DNA from: Anaerolineaceae bacterium | Lineage (GTDB): Bacteria > Chloroflexota > Anaerolineae > Anaerolineales > Anaerolineaceae | Assembly: GCA_002702705.1 (NCBI GenBank) | Contig: PABH01000020.1 | Coordinates: forward strand, 62,001-126,000 | Direction of reading: 5' to 3' | Length of the DNA stretch: 64,000 nt | Shown here: one piece after another, positions 16,758-25,280 of the stretch | Position numbering within the stretch: the first letter of the stretch is position 1 | How the letters are laid out: every line of letters begins with the position of its first letter | Program-made: the position numbers and the translations under genes | The notes under the pieces: model-generated | Databases searched by the model: none | Told to the model about the DNA's origin: nothing | The model's input: the letters and a program-made list of their open reading frames with translations, nothing else

Positions 16758-18401
16758 TTGAAAAAAACAATTTCATTTTTATTAATCCTGATTTTTTCTT
16801 TACCTTTGTTGACCTCCTGTCAATCGAGTTTTTTTGAAGTTGCTGCCTCAACGGATCAATTTACACCGATGGGTTTATCTGCTGGGAGCTGCGACTATGG
16901 TGGAGCCATTAAATCCATTCAAGCAATTGATCGGTATACTGTTCAATTTGATTTGTGTGCTCCTGACCCTGTTCTTCCAGCGAAAATTGCTTTCCCTGTA
17001 TTTGCGATCCAGGATGAAGGTTTTTTGAATTTCACGGGAGGCAACAGTGCTTTATTAGGACAAAGTGCAAACGGAACTGGCCCGTATTATGTACAGGAAT
17101 ATAAAAAGGGTGAATATATTTCTTTATCACGACGGGATAATTATTGGGGTGTTCCGCCGAAAACAAAAGAAATTCGTTTTGAGTGGATCAATGATGATGC
17201 CCGCCGGCGAGTTAATTTTCAATTAGGAAATAGTGATGGTGTAGACCAATTTATTATCAGAACCTTACAGAATGACCCCATTGATATTAAATATGATATT
17301 TACTATCGCCCTTCATTGAATCTATTGTTTTTAGGGATGAATAATTCAGTCAAACCATTTGATAATCTTCAAGTTCGTAAAGCAATTGCGTATACTCTTA
17401 ATCAAGATTTCATCGTTGAGTCGTTTTATGCTGCTGGTTCTCAGCCAGCAAACCAGATTGCACCCGTTTCTATGCGTCCTGGTTATACCACTGGATTGGA
17501 TTGGTATGACACAAATTTAAAAGCAGCATCTGATGCGCTGCTAGATAGTAGTGTCAATCTTGATGATGAAATCATTTTGTTTTACTCTCAAGACAGTACC
17601 ACATATATTTCAGATCCGGATTTAGTAGTTCAAGAGATTATTGCAGAGTTAAGATCTGTCGGTTTTAATATTCGCCCCCAAAGAATGCCGGCAGCTGAAT
17701 TTAAAACACGCATGGAAAATGGTGACGCTGGCTTGTTTTTATATGGTGTGACCGTCGATTTTCCTGATGCGACAAGTTTTTACGATTTTTTGTTTACCAA
17801 TAAGAACAATTTCTTAGGAAATCCTTATCCTGAAATTAATACAGCCATTCAAAATGCTTCCAATACGGTAAACAACCGAGAACGACAAAAATTTTATGAT
17901 GAAGCAAATACATTAATTAAGGAACAAATTCCGTTTGTGCCAATAGCACATGCAAGTTCATCCCTCGCATTTCGCAGCGATATCCAAAATATTCTGGTCG
18001 GACCTATGAATGAGAATTTCACCGAAATGATATCTCATTACCCACCATTGGTCTTTTTACAAGAAAATGAACCGACGGTTTTATGGCCGGCCGATGAAAC
18101 AAATACAGATACTTTTCGTATTACTTCTTTGATTTATGATACTTTGGTGCAATATGAGTTTGGTAGTACTGCTTTGCGTCCAGGTTTAGCAGAGTCTTGG
18201 GAACCAAATGATGATTTAACCTCTTGGACTTTTAAACTCAGGTATGGGGTTAAATTCTTAAATGGAGCTGATTTTGATGCAAATGATGTCGTTGCAACAT
18301 TTTCAGCAATTTGGGATATGGAAAATCCCAACCATTATGGTTCTAGCGGAGAATTTGAATATTTTATTAAATTCTTTGGTCAATTTTTAAATCAGAAATA
18401 G
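16758..18401 (+). CDS. circularly permuted family 5 extracellular solute-binding lipoprotein
   Basis: 547 residues from a TTG start. The lipoprotein signal ends LPLLTSCQS with the lipid-modified Cys. Residues about 40-430 correspond to the middle and C-terminal lobes of SBP family 5: AIDRYTVQFDLCAPDP, GTGPYYVQEYKKGEYI, RRDNYWG, VRKAIAYTLNQ. Residues about 430-547 contain what is normally the N-terminal lobe: SLIYDTLVQYE, LRPGLAESWEPNDDLTSWTF and LRYGVKFLNGADFDANDV. The order of the two lobes is thus swapped relative to OppA/DppA. I recall similar permuted proteins in other Anaerolineae. It probably binds peptides or oligosaccharides; no permease genes are adjacent. Confidence 0.8.
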   Translation: MKKTISFLLILIFSLPLLTSCQSSFFEVAASTDQFTPMGLSAGSCDYGGAIKSIQAIDRYTVQFDLCAPDPVLPAKIAFPVFAIQDEGFLNFTGGNSALLGQSANGTGPYYVQEYKKGEYISLSRRDNYWGVPPKTKEIRFEWINDDARRRVNFQLGNSDGVDQFIIRTLQNDPIDIKYDIYYRPSLNLLFLGMNNSVKPFDNLQVRKAIAYTLNQDFIVESFYAAGSQPANQIAPVSMRPGYTTGLDWYDTNLKAASDALLDSSVNLDDEIILFYSQDSTTYISDPDLVVQEIIAELRSVGFNIRPQRMPAAEFKTRMENGDAGLFLYGVTVDFPDATSFYDFLFTNKNNFLGNPYPEINTAIQNASNTVNNRERQKFYDEANTLIKEQIPFVPIAHASSSLAFRSDIQNILVGPMNENFTEMISHYPPLVFLQENEPTVLWPADETNTDTFRITSLIYDTLVQYEFGSTALRPGLAESWEPNDDLTSWTFKLRYGVKFLNGADFDANDVVATFSAIWDMENPNHYGSSGEFEYFIKFFGQFLNQK

Positions 18402-18471
18402 AACTTCACACGTTGAATTAACCTTTAGAGAATAATTTCGCTTTATAATTTTAAAGAGGTTATTCTTCTTT

Positions 18472-18891
18472 ATGAAAAAAATAAAACGTAAGGTTAATAT
18501 AATTTCTTTGTTTTTATTATTATCCGTTACAGCTTGCCAGTTAAATTCGTTGATTAAGCCAAAACCGGAAAATAAATCAATTGATCCACCATCTGTGCAA
18601 TCAATTGATTTTGAAGTTCACCCATATATAAAAACAATTAATCCAGCCGACAACGCTACGATTTCAACAAACCAGATTTTTGAAATCGAGTTTAATCAAC
18701 CAATGAATCAAGATTCAGTAGAAGCGGCACTTGAATTCAATCCTAGAATTGCAGGCTCTTTTGAGTGGCCTGATGAGAAAGTAATGCGTTTTATTCCGGA
18801 TCAACAATTGATTTTAGGCCAAGAACTGCATCTATTAATTGGAGGAACCGCTTCCAGTAAATCCGGCAAACCATTGAATACACCAATTTAA
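18472..18891 (+). CDS. alpha-2-macroglobulin-like lipoprotein, N-terminal part ended by in-frame TAA
   Basis: 139 residues starting with a lipoprotein signal (hydrophobic IISLFLLLSVTAC, Cys at about residue 22). A Big_5-like Ig domain follows (about 50-135): TINPADNATISTNQIFEIEF, NQPMNQDSVEAAL, and RFIPDQQLILGQ. This is the usual start of bacterial alpha-2-macroglobulin-like proteins, which continue with further Ig domains. Here a TAA at 18889-18891 stops it; the next codons, in the same frame, continue the same domain series without any stop to 24258. I read it as the first piece of one broken gene rather than a separate short lipoprotein. Confidence 0.65.
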   Translation: MKKIKRKVNIISLFLLLSVTACQLNSLIKPKPENKSIDPPSVQSIDFEVHPYIKTINPADNATISTNQIFEIEFNQPMNQDSVEAALEFNPRIAGSFEWPDEKVMRFIPDQQLILGQELHLLIGGTASSKSGKPLNTPI

Positions 18892-18921
18892 TTTTTATAT
18901 AACGTTGCACCATCACTACGA

Positions 18922-21900
18922 ATGACGTCAAATATCCCTTCCTTTGAAGAAAAAGAAATATCTCCACAAACGGATGCTTTTTACGTATCCTTCAATTTGC
19001 CGGTTGTCGATTTTACTCAACCTAAGAATAATATTCCCGCTGGATTTCGCATTGAACCATCCATCCAAGGCCAAGGTGAATGGATAAGTAACAGCACGTA
19101 CGCTTTTTTCCCCGACCAAGGGTTAGTGGGAAATGAAAACTATCGTTTAATTGTAAATCGTCAATTAAGAAGTGTATATGGAAGTATTCTTGAAGTAGAT
19201 CAATCTATGGAGTGGGATTTTCACACGTATGCACCTGAAGTAGTGTCTGTATTTCCAACTAACGAACAACAAATTGGACTTGATCAGGAATTTAAGATCA
19301 TTTTTTCTCAACCAATGCAAACAGAGAGTGTAGCGGTTAATTTTCGGTTCCATGATATTGCTGGTATGCCAGTATTGGGGCGTTTTTTATGGAATGAGGA
19401 TTTTACTGAAATGCGGTTTATTCCTGAACAATTATTGGATCGAGGGCGAGTTTATATTTTAGAATTATTACCTGGAAGTCAGATGAAAGGTGGAGGAGAA
19501 ATAAAAGAGACAATTGATGTCAGTTATTCCACTATTCAGACGCTTACGATCTTGTCTACAAATCCTGAAAATGGCCAACCAATTGATTTAATAAATAATA
19601 ATAACCAGGTGAGTATCTATTTTTCAGCCAGTCTGGATTCCATAATCCAATTGGGTGAATTCATAAAAGTTTTTCCAGAAGTGAATAATTTGGTTTTAAA
19701 CCTTGAGGATGAGGGCAAAACCGTCACAATTCAGGCTGATTTCAAAACAGGTGTTGCGTATCAAATATTAATTTCTAAAGATATACGGGATCAATGGGGT
19801 GGTCATTTAGATGAAGATTCATTATTGAATTTTGTGGTTTCACCATCTCGCCCTGATATTCGACTCAATTATTTATATGATGGTCACACAATTGTCATTC
19901 GTCCAGAAATCTTTGCGTTGGATGTGAAGGTAATTAATTTACCAACGGTTCAGACAAAAATTTATAATCTCGATTTTGAAAAATATATTGATTTGATTCA
20001 AAATCCTGATCAAATTATCGATGCTGATTTGATCTCTGATTTTCGACAACCATTAACCCCAATATCAAACGCTATTGTTCAGACCCAGTTGTTATTAAAT
20101 CTTAAAAAAGAGGGTTTAACCTCCGGTATATATGCAGTTGAATTATCTGCCCAGGAAATGCAAACGAAGCGCTTTTTTATTTTTGTAAACCAAGATTTTA
20201 TTATTTCAAAACAAAGTGAAAATCAATTGTTTATTTGGGCAGCTGATACCAGTTCTCTTGAACTTGTGAAAGACCAACGCGTAACGATTAAAAATGATCA
20301 GGCTGAAATAATTTATGAAGAAAAAACAAATGAACAGGGAGTAGTGGTTTGGGATTCATTTTACAGCACTAATTCTGCGAGTTCAGTCTGGATTGAAATC
20401 AAAGACAATGAAAAAAAACAATATAGTTTATTTAATTCTGCGTGGGTTAATACTAGTTCGCCAGAATTATTTGGGTTGAATTATCAAGAAAAACAGGATG
20501 AATATAGTGTATATTGGTCCATTGATAAAACGGTTTATAGTGTCCGAGAAGAATTGACTGGATATGGGTTTATTCAATTAAACGAATTTGGAAAACATCG
20601 TCCACCGGAATTTCGGGAAATCAACTTAAATTTAGTCGAATTTTCTAATTCGGATAGTGTGCTTTACACATTTCCGATAAAAATTTCCGTTTTAGGGAGT
20701 TTTATTTTTAATGAAAAACTGCCTTCGCAGCTGCCAAATGGTACTTATTTTTTAGTTTTGGAAGGGCTTGATGTTGAGAAAAAAATAATTCAAATCCAAA
20801 ACAAACCATTATCTCAGGAATTTTCACTAGATATTGAATTATCAAAACCGGTATATTTTTTCAGTGATGATTTATTGGCAAGAATCGATTTAAATTACCG
20901 GTACGGGGAAATTGGGAAGAATATAAATTTCCATTGGCGGATAATTACAAAACAATTATCAGGGTCTGTCGCAAAATCGAATGACTTGATGCCATCAGAT
21001 GTCTCCACAAGCAGTTTAGAAAATGTCAATTATTTACTTGATGAAGGTGTGGGTTTATTAAATGAGCTGGGAAATTATGAGTTAGATTTCCCATTATCTA
21101 AACTTGAAAATGGGACAAATTTGGTTGAGTTACCATATCTGATTACTTTGGAAGTAAATATTGGAAATGAAAATGAATACATAGCATTCGCATCCAAACA
21201 AACTATTGTTTATCCGGATAGAACAAATATAAAGATCAATGCTGAATCTTTTTATGATCAAACAAATCAGGTAAATATTGGATTTGAAACAGTAGATTGG
21301 CAGGGATTGGTAAGTGGTGGCGTGCCTTTTGATATAAAATTCCAGAAATTAATCAAATCAAATGAAGGGGAAACACCAAAGAACAACTGGACTAATTTAT
21401 ATCAGGAGACGTTAAGAACCGATGGTCAGGGAAAAACATCAGTTGCTGTTTTTCCTAATGGACCGGGAATTTATAAAATAATTGCAGAAAATAGCATGTT
21501 TTTGGAAAGCAAAATCTTCTTTTTAGCCGGTCAGGGATTAACCGAATTTCCTTTGGGGCCAAACGGAAATTTACCTTTGGCAGTGGATAAAGATGAATAT
21601 ATAGAAGGAGAGACAGTCCAGTTATTTGTTCCAAATCCATTCCCGGAATCAGCGATCGCTTTAATTACAGTTGAAAAAGAAGATGTATCTTTTTATGATC
21701 TTGTTCAAATTGAGTCTGGACAAAAATTGATAAATCTAAATTTGGATTTGTCAGATGTAGGTTCTCATTTTGTATCTGTAATTATGATATCAAAAAACAC
21801 CCATCGAATTGCCCAGGGGTATACGATAATCAACAAGAACGCTTCATTGGATGAATTGAACATTTCTACAAAACCCCTCTCCAACAATGAACGTGAAATT

Positions 21901-24258
21901 GAAATAAGCGTTTCGGATTTTCAGGGAAACATGGTCAAAAGTGACTTGACACTTCAAGTAATTAAAAACGAAAACACGATTATTGATGATTTTTCTGATT
22001 TACGCAGTGATTTATTGTCCTCAAATAAAATCAGTGTAATAACTGCTGGGGTTGTTAAGAACGATAAATTAAGTATCTTAGAACCGGAAAAACAGATACT
22101 ACCTAGCGATATTTCAATACCACTTCAAAAAAATGATCAAATTAGCTGGCAGAAAATTGTTTCAACTGATTCAAATGGAATGTTTGTTTTGGACCTAGAT
22201 AGTGTTCCGATCGATCCGATCAATGAAAAAATCATGGTGTTAGGCGTGGATGAAAGTTTTCAGTTCGGTTACAAATTGATCGAAGTACCTTCCAATAAAT
22301 CAGTAGAAACTTCAATTAAAGTTCCTGATGTTGTTTATGAAGGAGATGTTTTTGAGATATTGATAAGCTCAATGAACATGGAAGAAACCTCCCAAACCAT
22401 TCAAGCAATGATTAATCTAAATGGATTACAATCCGATTCTGCTCCGGTAGTCGATTTATCATTGCCAATTGGTAGTCCCCGATCTTTCTATTGGAAGGTT
22501 AATGCCGATACAGTGGGGCTGTTTGATATAAAATTGAAAATTATCAATCCGTTGGGGGTAGAGTACGATTATATTGAATCCATTCGTGTTTTACCGGCGC
22601 CCAAGCACCAGCAACTTGTCAAAACGGGAAAAATCGAAAAGAAAGCCTCTATCGATTTTCAATTCTTAACCTCGCAATTTCAGAATAATCCAGCAAGTAT
22701 TTTTAACCTTGGTATGGTTACTTCATTACCTGGAATTCTAAATCCTGCAGTTGATTCTTTATCAATTTCACCTGAGTTTGAAAATGAAGAGACAGCTATG
22801 GTTATACTCTCTGCCCTCCATGTTCTACAACTAGAAAATGAGATGGTTGGTTTTGGAACCTCAGAAAGAAGTTCTACTTCGGATATGGTTTTACAACATA
22901 TAAATCACTTGGTTGATAATCAGAATATTGATGGAGGATGGGGAATAAACCCTGAACAACGTTCTAGTGAGATGGAGGCTAGCTTAATTTCCACATGGGC
23001 ATTGTGGAGTGCTGAAAAGAACGGCTTTCCCATTTCTGATGAAGTGGTAGAAAAAGCAAAAAATTATATTTTGGCTGGATTACCTTCTTTTGACATGTTG
23101 ACGGAAACAAAAGATTACGATATGTTAGCCTGGCAATATTATATACTGGCGTTGCTCAAAGTAGAAACTATAGATCCTCTGGTGTTGTTACAAAATCTTG
23201 ATTCATATTCACCGGCTGGAAAGGCAATGATTAGCCTTGGAATTAATGAAGTATGGCCTGTTGATCCACGATCCCGGCAGATTTTAACTGATTTGACCCA
23301 AAACTTGACGACCGCTGAATCTACGTTGATATGGAAAAACAATCTATCTACCATCCGCTTATTTGCGAATGAGGTACAAACTTCAGCTTTTATTGTGTAT
23401 GCACTCGCTAAATTGGATCCGGCAAATGAAACCATTGGTAAAGTTATTGATTCTATTTATTCTCATCAAACGGATATGTGGTATTGGGAAACCACATACG
23501 AATCTGGTTTGGTGATTATGTCTATCAGTGCCTTCGTTTTAGGCCGTGGAAATGTTACAAGTAGTTTTTCAGCTTCAGCTACACTTAACAACATTGAAAT
23601 TGTTTCGATAGAACCTCCATATGATCCATTTCTTCATGCTGTGCAAGCTCAAATTGGTGATTACCCATTATTGATGGATACTGAAAACTCCTTATCTATT
23701 TCTCATGGCGATGGGCAGGGGAACCTTTATTATTATTTCGATTTGGAATCAGTAGAAACTGACTATGGTTTCCTTGTTCCAACGAACAAGATTGCTGTTA
23801 ACCGTTTCATTGTGCAAAATGAAGAGTTATCAGGAATAAATTGCAGTACAACTGGTTTATGTCAACTGCCAGATGTGGAATCTTTTCAGAGCTTAAAACC
23901 TATTGATATCCTTCTTCAGATAACCGTTTTTGAAACAACAGACCACGTAGTGATTAGTGAAAGAATTCCAGCTGGTTTTGTTATGATCGATTCCCCTTAC
24001 CTTTTGGATAACAAAGTATTAGGAAAATTTGATCCTTTAATATCTGCCTCCGAATCAATATTTACCAATCGAGTCGGTGAAAGTAATCGTTTGGTGTATT
24101 ATGCTGAAACTATTCCATCAGGAACTTATTATATTCAATACACATTGTTACCCGAATTTTTAGGTAGTTATTTTTGGCCATCAATCAATCTCTTTTCATT
24201 GGCAGATGAAACAATAAAGAGCTTTAGCCCCGGATTAAAAGTAGAAATTGTTCCTTAA
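18922..24258 (+). CDS. alpha-2-macroglobulin-like protein, main part downstream of in-frame stop
   Basis: 1778 residues from the first ATG, although the frame is open from 18892. It starts in the middle of an Ig-like domain (YVSFNLPVVDF, GEWISNSTYAF) and has no signal peptide or ribosome binding site, as expected of a downstream fragment. MG-type beta domains fill about 1-1250 (VYSVREELTGYGFIQLN, SKPVYFFSDDLLARI, DKDEYIEGETVQLFVPNPF). An alpha-toroid, thioester-domain-like region (about 1280-1560: VDNQNIDGGWG, SLISTWALWSAEK) follows, then a C-terminal receptor-like beta domain. The thioester motif CxEQ is absent. If the TAA were read through, the product would be a lipoprotein of about 1928 residues, a normal family length. 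Confidence 0.75.
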   Translation: MTSNIPSFEEKEISPQTDAFYVSFNLPVVDFTQPKNNIPAGFRIEPSIQGQGEWISNSTYAFFPDQGLVGNENYRLIVNRQLRSVYGSILEVDQSMEWDFHTYAPEVVSVFPTNEQQIGLDQEFKIIFSQPMQTESVAVNFRFHDIAGMPVLGRFLWNEDFTEMRFIPEQLLDRGRVYILELLPGSQMKGGGEIKETIDVSYSTIQTLTILSTNPENGQPIDLINNNNQVSIYFSASLDSIIQLGEFIKVFPEVNNLVLNLEDEGKTVTIQADFKTGVAYQILISKDIRDQWGGHLDEDSLLNFVVSPSRPDIRLNYLYDGHTIVIRPEIFALDVKVINLPTVQTKIYNLDFEKYIDLIQNPDQIIDADLISDFRQPLTPISNAIVQTQLLLNLKKEGLTSGIYAVELSAQEMQTKRFFIFVNQDFIISKQSENQLFIWAADTSSLELVKDQRVTIKNDQAEIIYEEKTNEQGVVVWDSFYSTNSASSVWIEIKDNEKKQYSLFNSAWVNTSSPELFGLNYQEKQDEYSVYWSIDKTVYSVREELTGYGFIQLNEFGKHRPPEFREINLNLVEFSNSDSVLYTFPIKISVLGSFIFNEKLPSQLPNGTYFLVLEGLDVEKKIIQIQNKPLSQEFSLDIELSKPVYFFSDDLLARIDLNYRYGEIGKNINFHWRIITKQLSGSVAKSNDLMPSDVSTSSLENVNYLLDEGVGLLNELGNYELDFPLSKLENGTNLVELPYLITLEVNIGNENEYIAFASKQTIVYPDRTNIKINAESFYDQTNQVNIGFETVDWQGLVSGGVPFDIKFQKLIKSNEGETPKNNWTNLYQETLRTDGQGKTSVAVFPNGPGIYKIIAENSMFLESKIFFLAGQGLTEFPLGPNGNLPLAVDKDEYIEGETVQLFVPNPFPESAIALITVEKEDVSFYDLVQIESGQKLINLNLDLSDVGSHFVSVIMISKNTHRIAQGYTIINKNASLDELNISTKPLSNNEREIEISVSDFQGNMVKSDLTLQVIKNENTIIDDFSDLRSDLLSSNKISVITAGVVKNDKLSILEPEKQILPSDISIPLQKNDQISWQKIVSTDSNGMFVLDLDSVPIDPINEKIMVLGVDESFQFGYKLIEVPSNKSVETSIKVPDVVYEGDVFEILISSMNMEETSQTIQAMINLNGLQSDSAPVVDLSLPIGSPRSFYWKVNADTVGLFDIKLKIINPLGVEYDYIESIRVLPAPKHQQLVKTGKIEKKASIDFQFLTSQFQNNPASIFNLGMVTSLPGILNPAVDSLSISPEFENEETAMVILSALHVLQLENEMVGFGTSERSSTSDMVLQHINHLVDNQNIDGGWGINPEQRSSEMEASLISTWALWSAEKNGFPISDEVVEKAKNYILAGLPSFDMLTETKDYDMLAWQYYILALLKVETIDPLVLLQNLDSYSPAGKAMISLGINEVWPVDPRSRQILTDLTQNLTTAESTLIWKNNLSTIRLFANEVQTSAFIVYALAKLDPANETIGKVIDSIYSHQTDMWYWETTYESGLVIMSISAFVLGRGNVTSSFSASATLNNIEIVSIEPPYDPFLHAVQAQIGDYPLLMDTENSLSISHGDGQGNLYYYFDLESVETDYGFLVPTNKIAVNRFIVQNEELSGINCSTTGLCQLPDVESFQSLKPIDILLQITVFETTDHVVISERIPAGFVMIDSPYLLDNKVLGKFDPLISASESIFTNRVGESNRLVYYAETIPSGTYYIQYTLLPEFLGSYFWPSINLFSLADETIKSFSPGLKVEIVP

Positions 24259-24317
24259 TTTATTAAAACTTACAATTCTTTAAGGATTAAATCGAAAATA
24301 ATCGTTATAATTAATAG

Positions 24318-24404
24318 TGATTCGGTGGTCGGTTTTAACCAAAACCGGCGTCGGTTCTGAAGAACCGTCGAAAAGTGCCGCCAGAAAAGGAGCCACCGAT
24401 CAAA
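24318..24404 (+). promoter_or_regulatory. Moco riboswitch-like leader of the molybdenum hydroxylase operon
   Basis: An RNA of about 87 nt ends at the start codon. Closing stem: TCGGTGG (24322-24328) with CCACCGA (24393-24399). Hairpins: CGGTTTT/AAAACCG (24330-24336/24341-24347) and CGGTTC/GAACCG (24352-24357/24362-24367), with a purine-rich linker (GAAAAG) and GCCGCC between. The ribosome binding site AAGGAG (24387-24392) directly abuts the 3' strand of the closing stem, so folding would mask it. TATAAT at 24306-24311 would start the RNA at about 24318. Architecture, sequence blocks and the downstream Moco enzyme genes match my memory of the Moco RNA motif; a covariance search was not possible. 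Confidence 0.7.
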
Positions 24405-25279
24405 TGGGAAGTTGGAAAGAGTATTCAGTTGTTAAGACCCTAGATGAAGCCGTTCACAAATTATCCACCGCAATTGAACCGGTAAAAATCATCGCCGGGG
24501 GTACGGATTTGCTGTTAGAGATACAGCAAGGGCATCAACCTATTGTTCACACCTTGATTGATGTTAATAATATCGATGAAATGAAGTGCTTGGAAGTGAG
24601 GGGTCAACGTTTGTTTATTGGCGCAGCAGTTGCAGTCAGTAAAATTACAAATTCTCCCTTAGTTAAACAGCATGCACTTGCTGTTTCTGAAGCTACTGGT
24701 TTAATTGGCGGACCGCAGGTTCGGAATGCAGCCACAATTGGGGGTAATGTAGCACATGCTCTTCCAGCAGCTGATGGTATGATCTCATTGGTTGCAATGG
24801 ATACCCAAGCTGTTATTTATAAAGATAAAAGTTTTGTGGAAGTGCCAATTATGTCCTTATTTAAAGGACCGGGGCAATCAACGTTAGAAAAAACTGAAAT
24901 TTTGGTTGGTTTTTATTTCAATTTAAAACAACCAGGTGAAGCTTCCGCTTTTGACAGGGTTATGCGGCCTCAAGGAGTAGCTTTGCCTATTTTAAATAAT
25001 GCAATTTGGATTAAGAGAAATCGAAATATTATCGAAGATATTCGGATTGTTTTTGGTCCATCAGGACCCGTTCCTACCCGCGCGGAAAGAGTTGAAGAAG
25101 TATTAAAAGGGTACGCTATGGAGCAGAGTTATATTGACCTGGCTAAAAAGACTTTGCGGGAAACAGTAAAATTCAGAACCAGTAAAATGCGGGCTACCGC
25201 AGCCTATCGATACGAATTGGCTGACTTGTTACTTGAACGAGTGCTTAAGAAAGCATGGGAGCGGACGGAAGAGGTGTAG
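24404..25279 (+). CDS. molybdenum hydroxylase FAD-binding subunit
   Basis: 291 residues from ATG 24404, placed after AAGGAG and the leader RNA; a GTG at 24317 would translate the riboswitch itself and is rejected. The FAD-binding PCMH domain shows KIIAGGTDLLLEIQQG near residue 28 and GGPQVRNAATIGGNVAHALPAADG (residues about 105-130, written here only to identify the AGGTDLL and TIGGNV loops). A CO-dehydrogenase flavoprotein C-terminal domain closes it (FGPSGPVPTRAERVEEVL). It passes electrons from the Fe-S domain of the next gene product to FAD. It lies one base upstream of its partner. Confidence 0.9.
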   Translation: MGSWKEYSVVKTLDEAVHKLSTAIEPVKIIAGGTDLLLEIQQGHQPIVHTLIDVNNIDEMKCLEVRGQRLFIGAAVAVSKITNSPLVKQHALAVSEATGLIGGPQVRNAATIGGNVAHALPAADGMISLVAMDTQAVIYKDKSFVEVPIMSLFKGPGQSTLEKTEILVGFYFNLKQPGEASAFDRVMRPQGVALPILNNAIWIKRNRNIIEDIRIVFGPSGPVPTRAERVEEVLKGYAMEQSYIDLAKKTLRETVKFRTSKMRATAAYRYELADLLLERVLKKAWERTEEV

Positions 25280-25280
25280 G

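Noticed and set aside
24317-24403. GTG start adding 29 residues to the FAD-subunit gene
   Set aside because: These bases form the riboswitch-like leader and include the ribosome binding site for ATG 24404.
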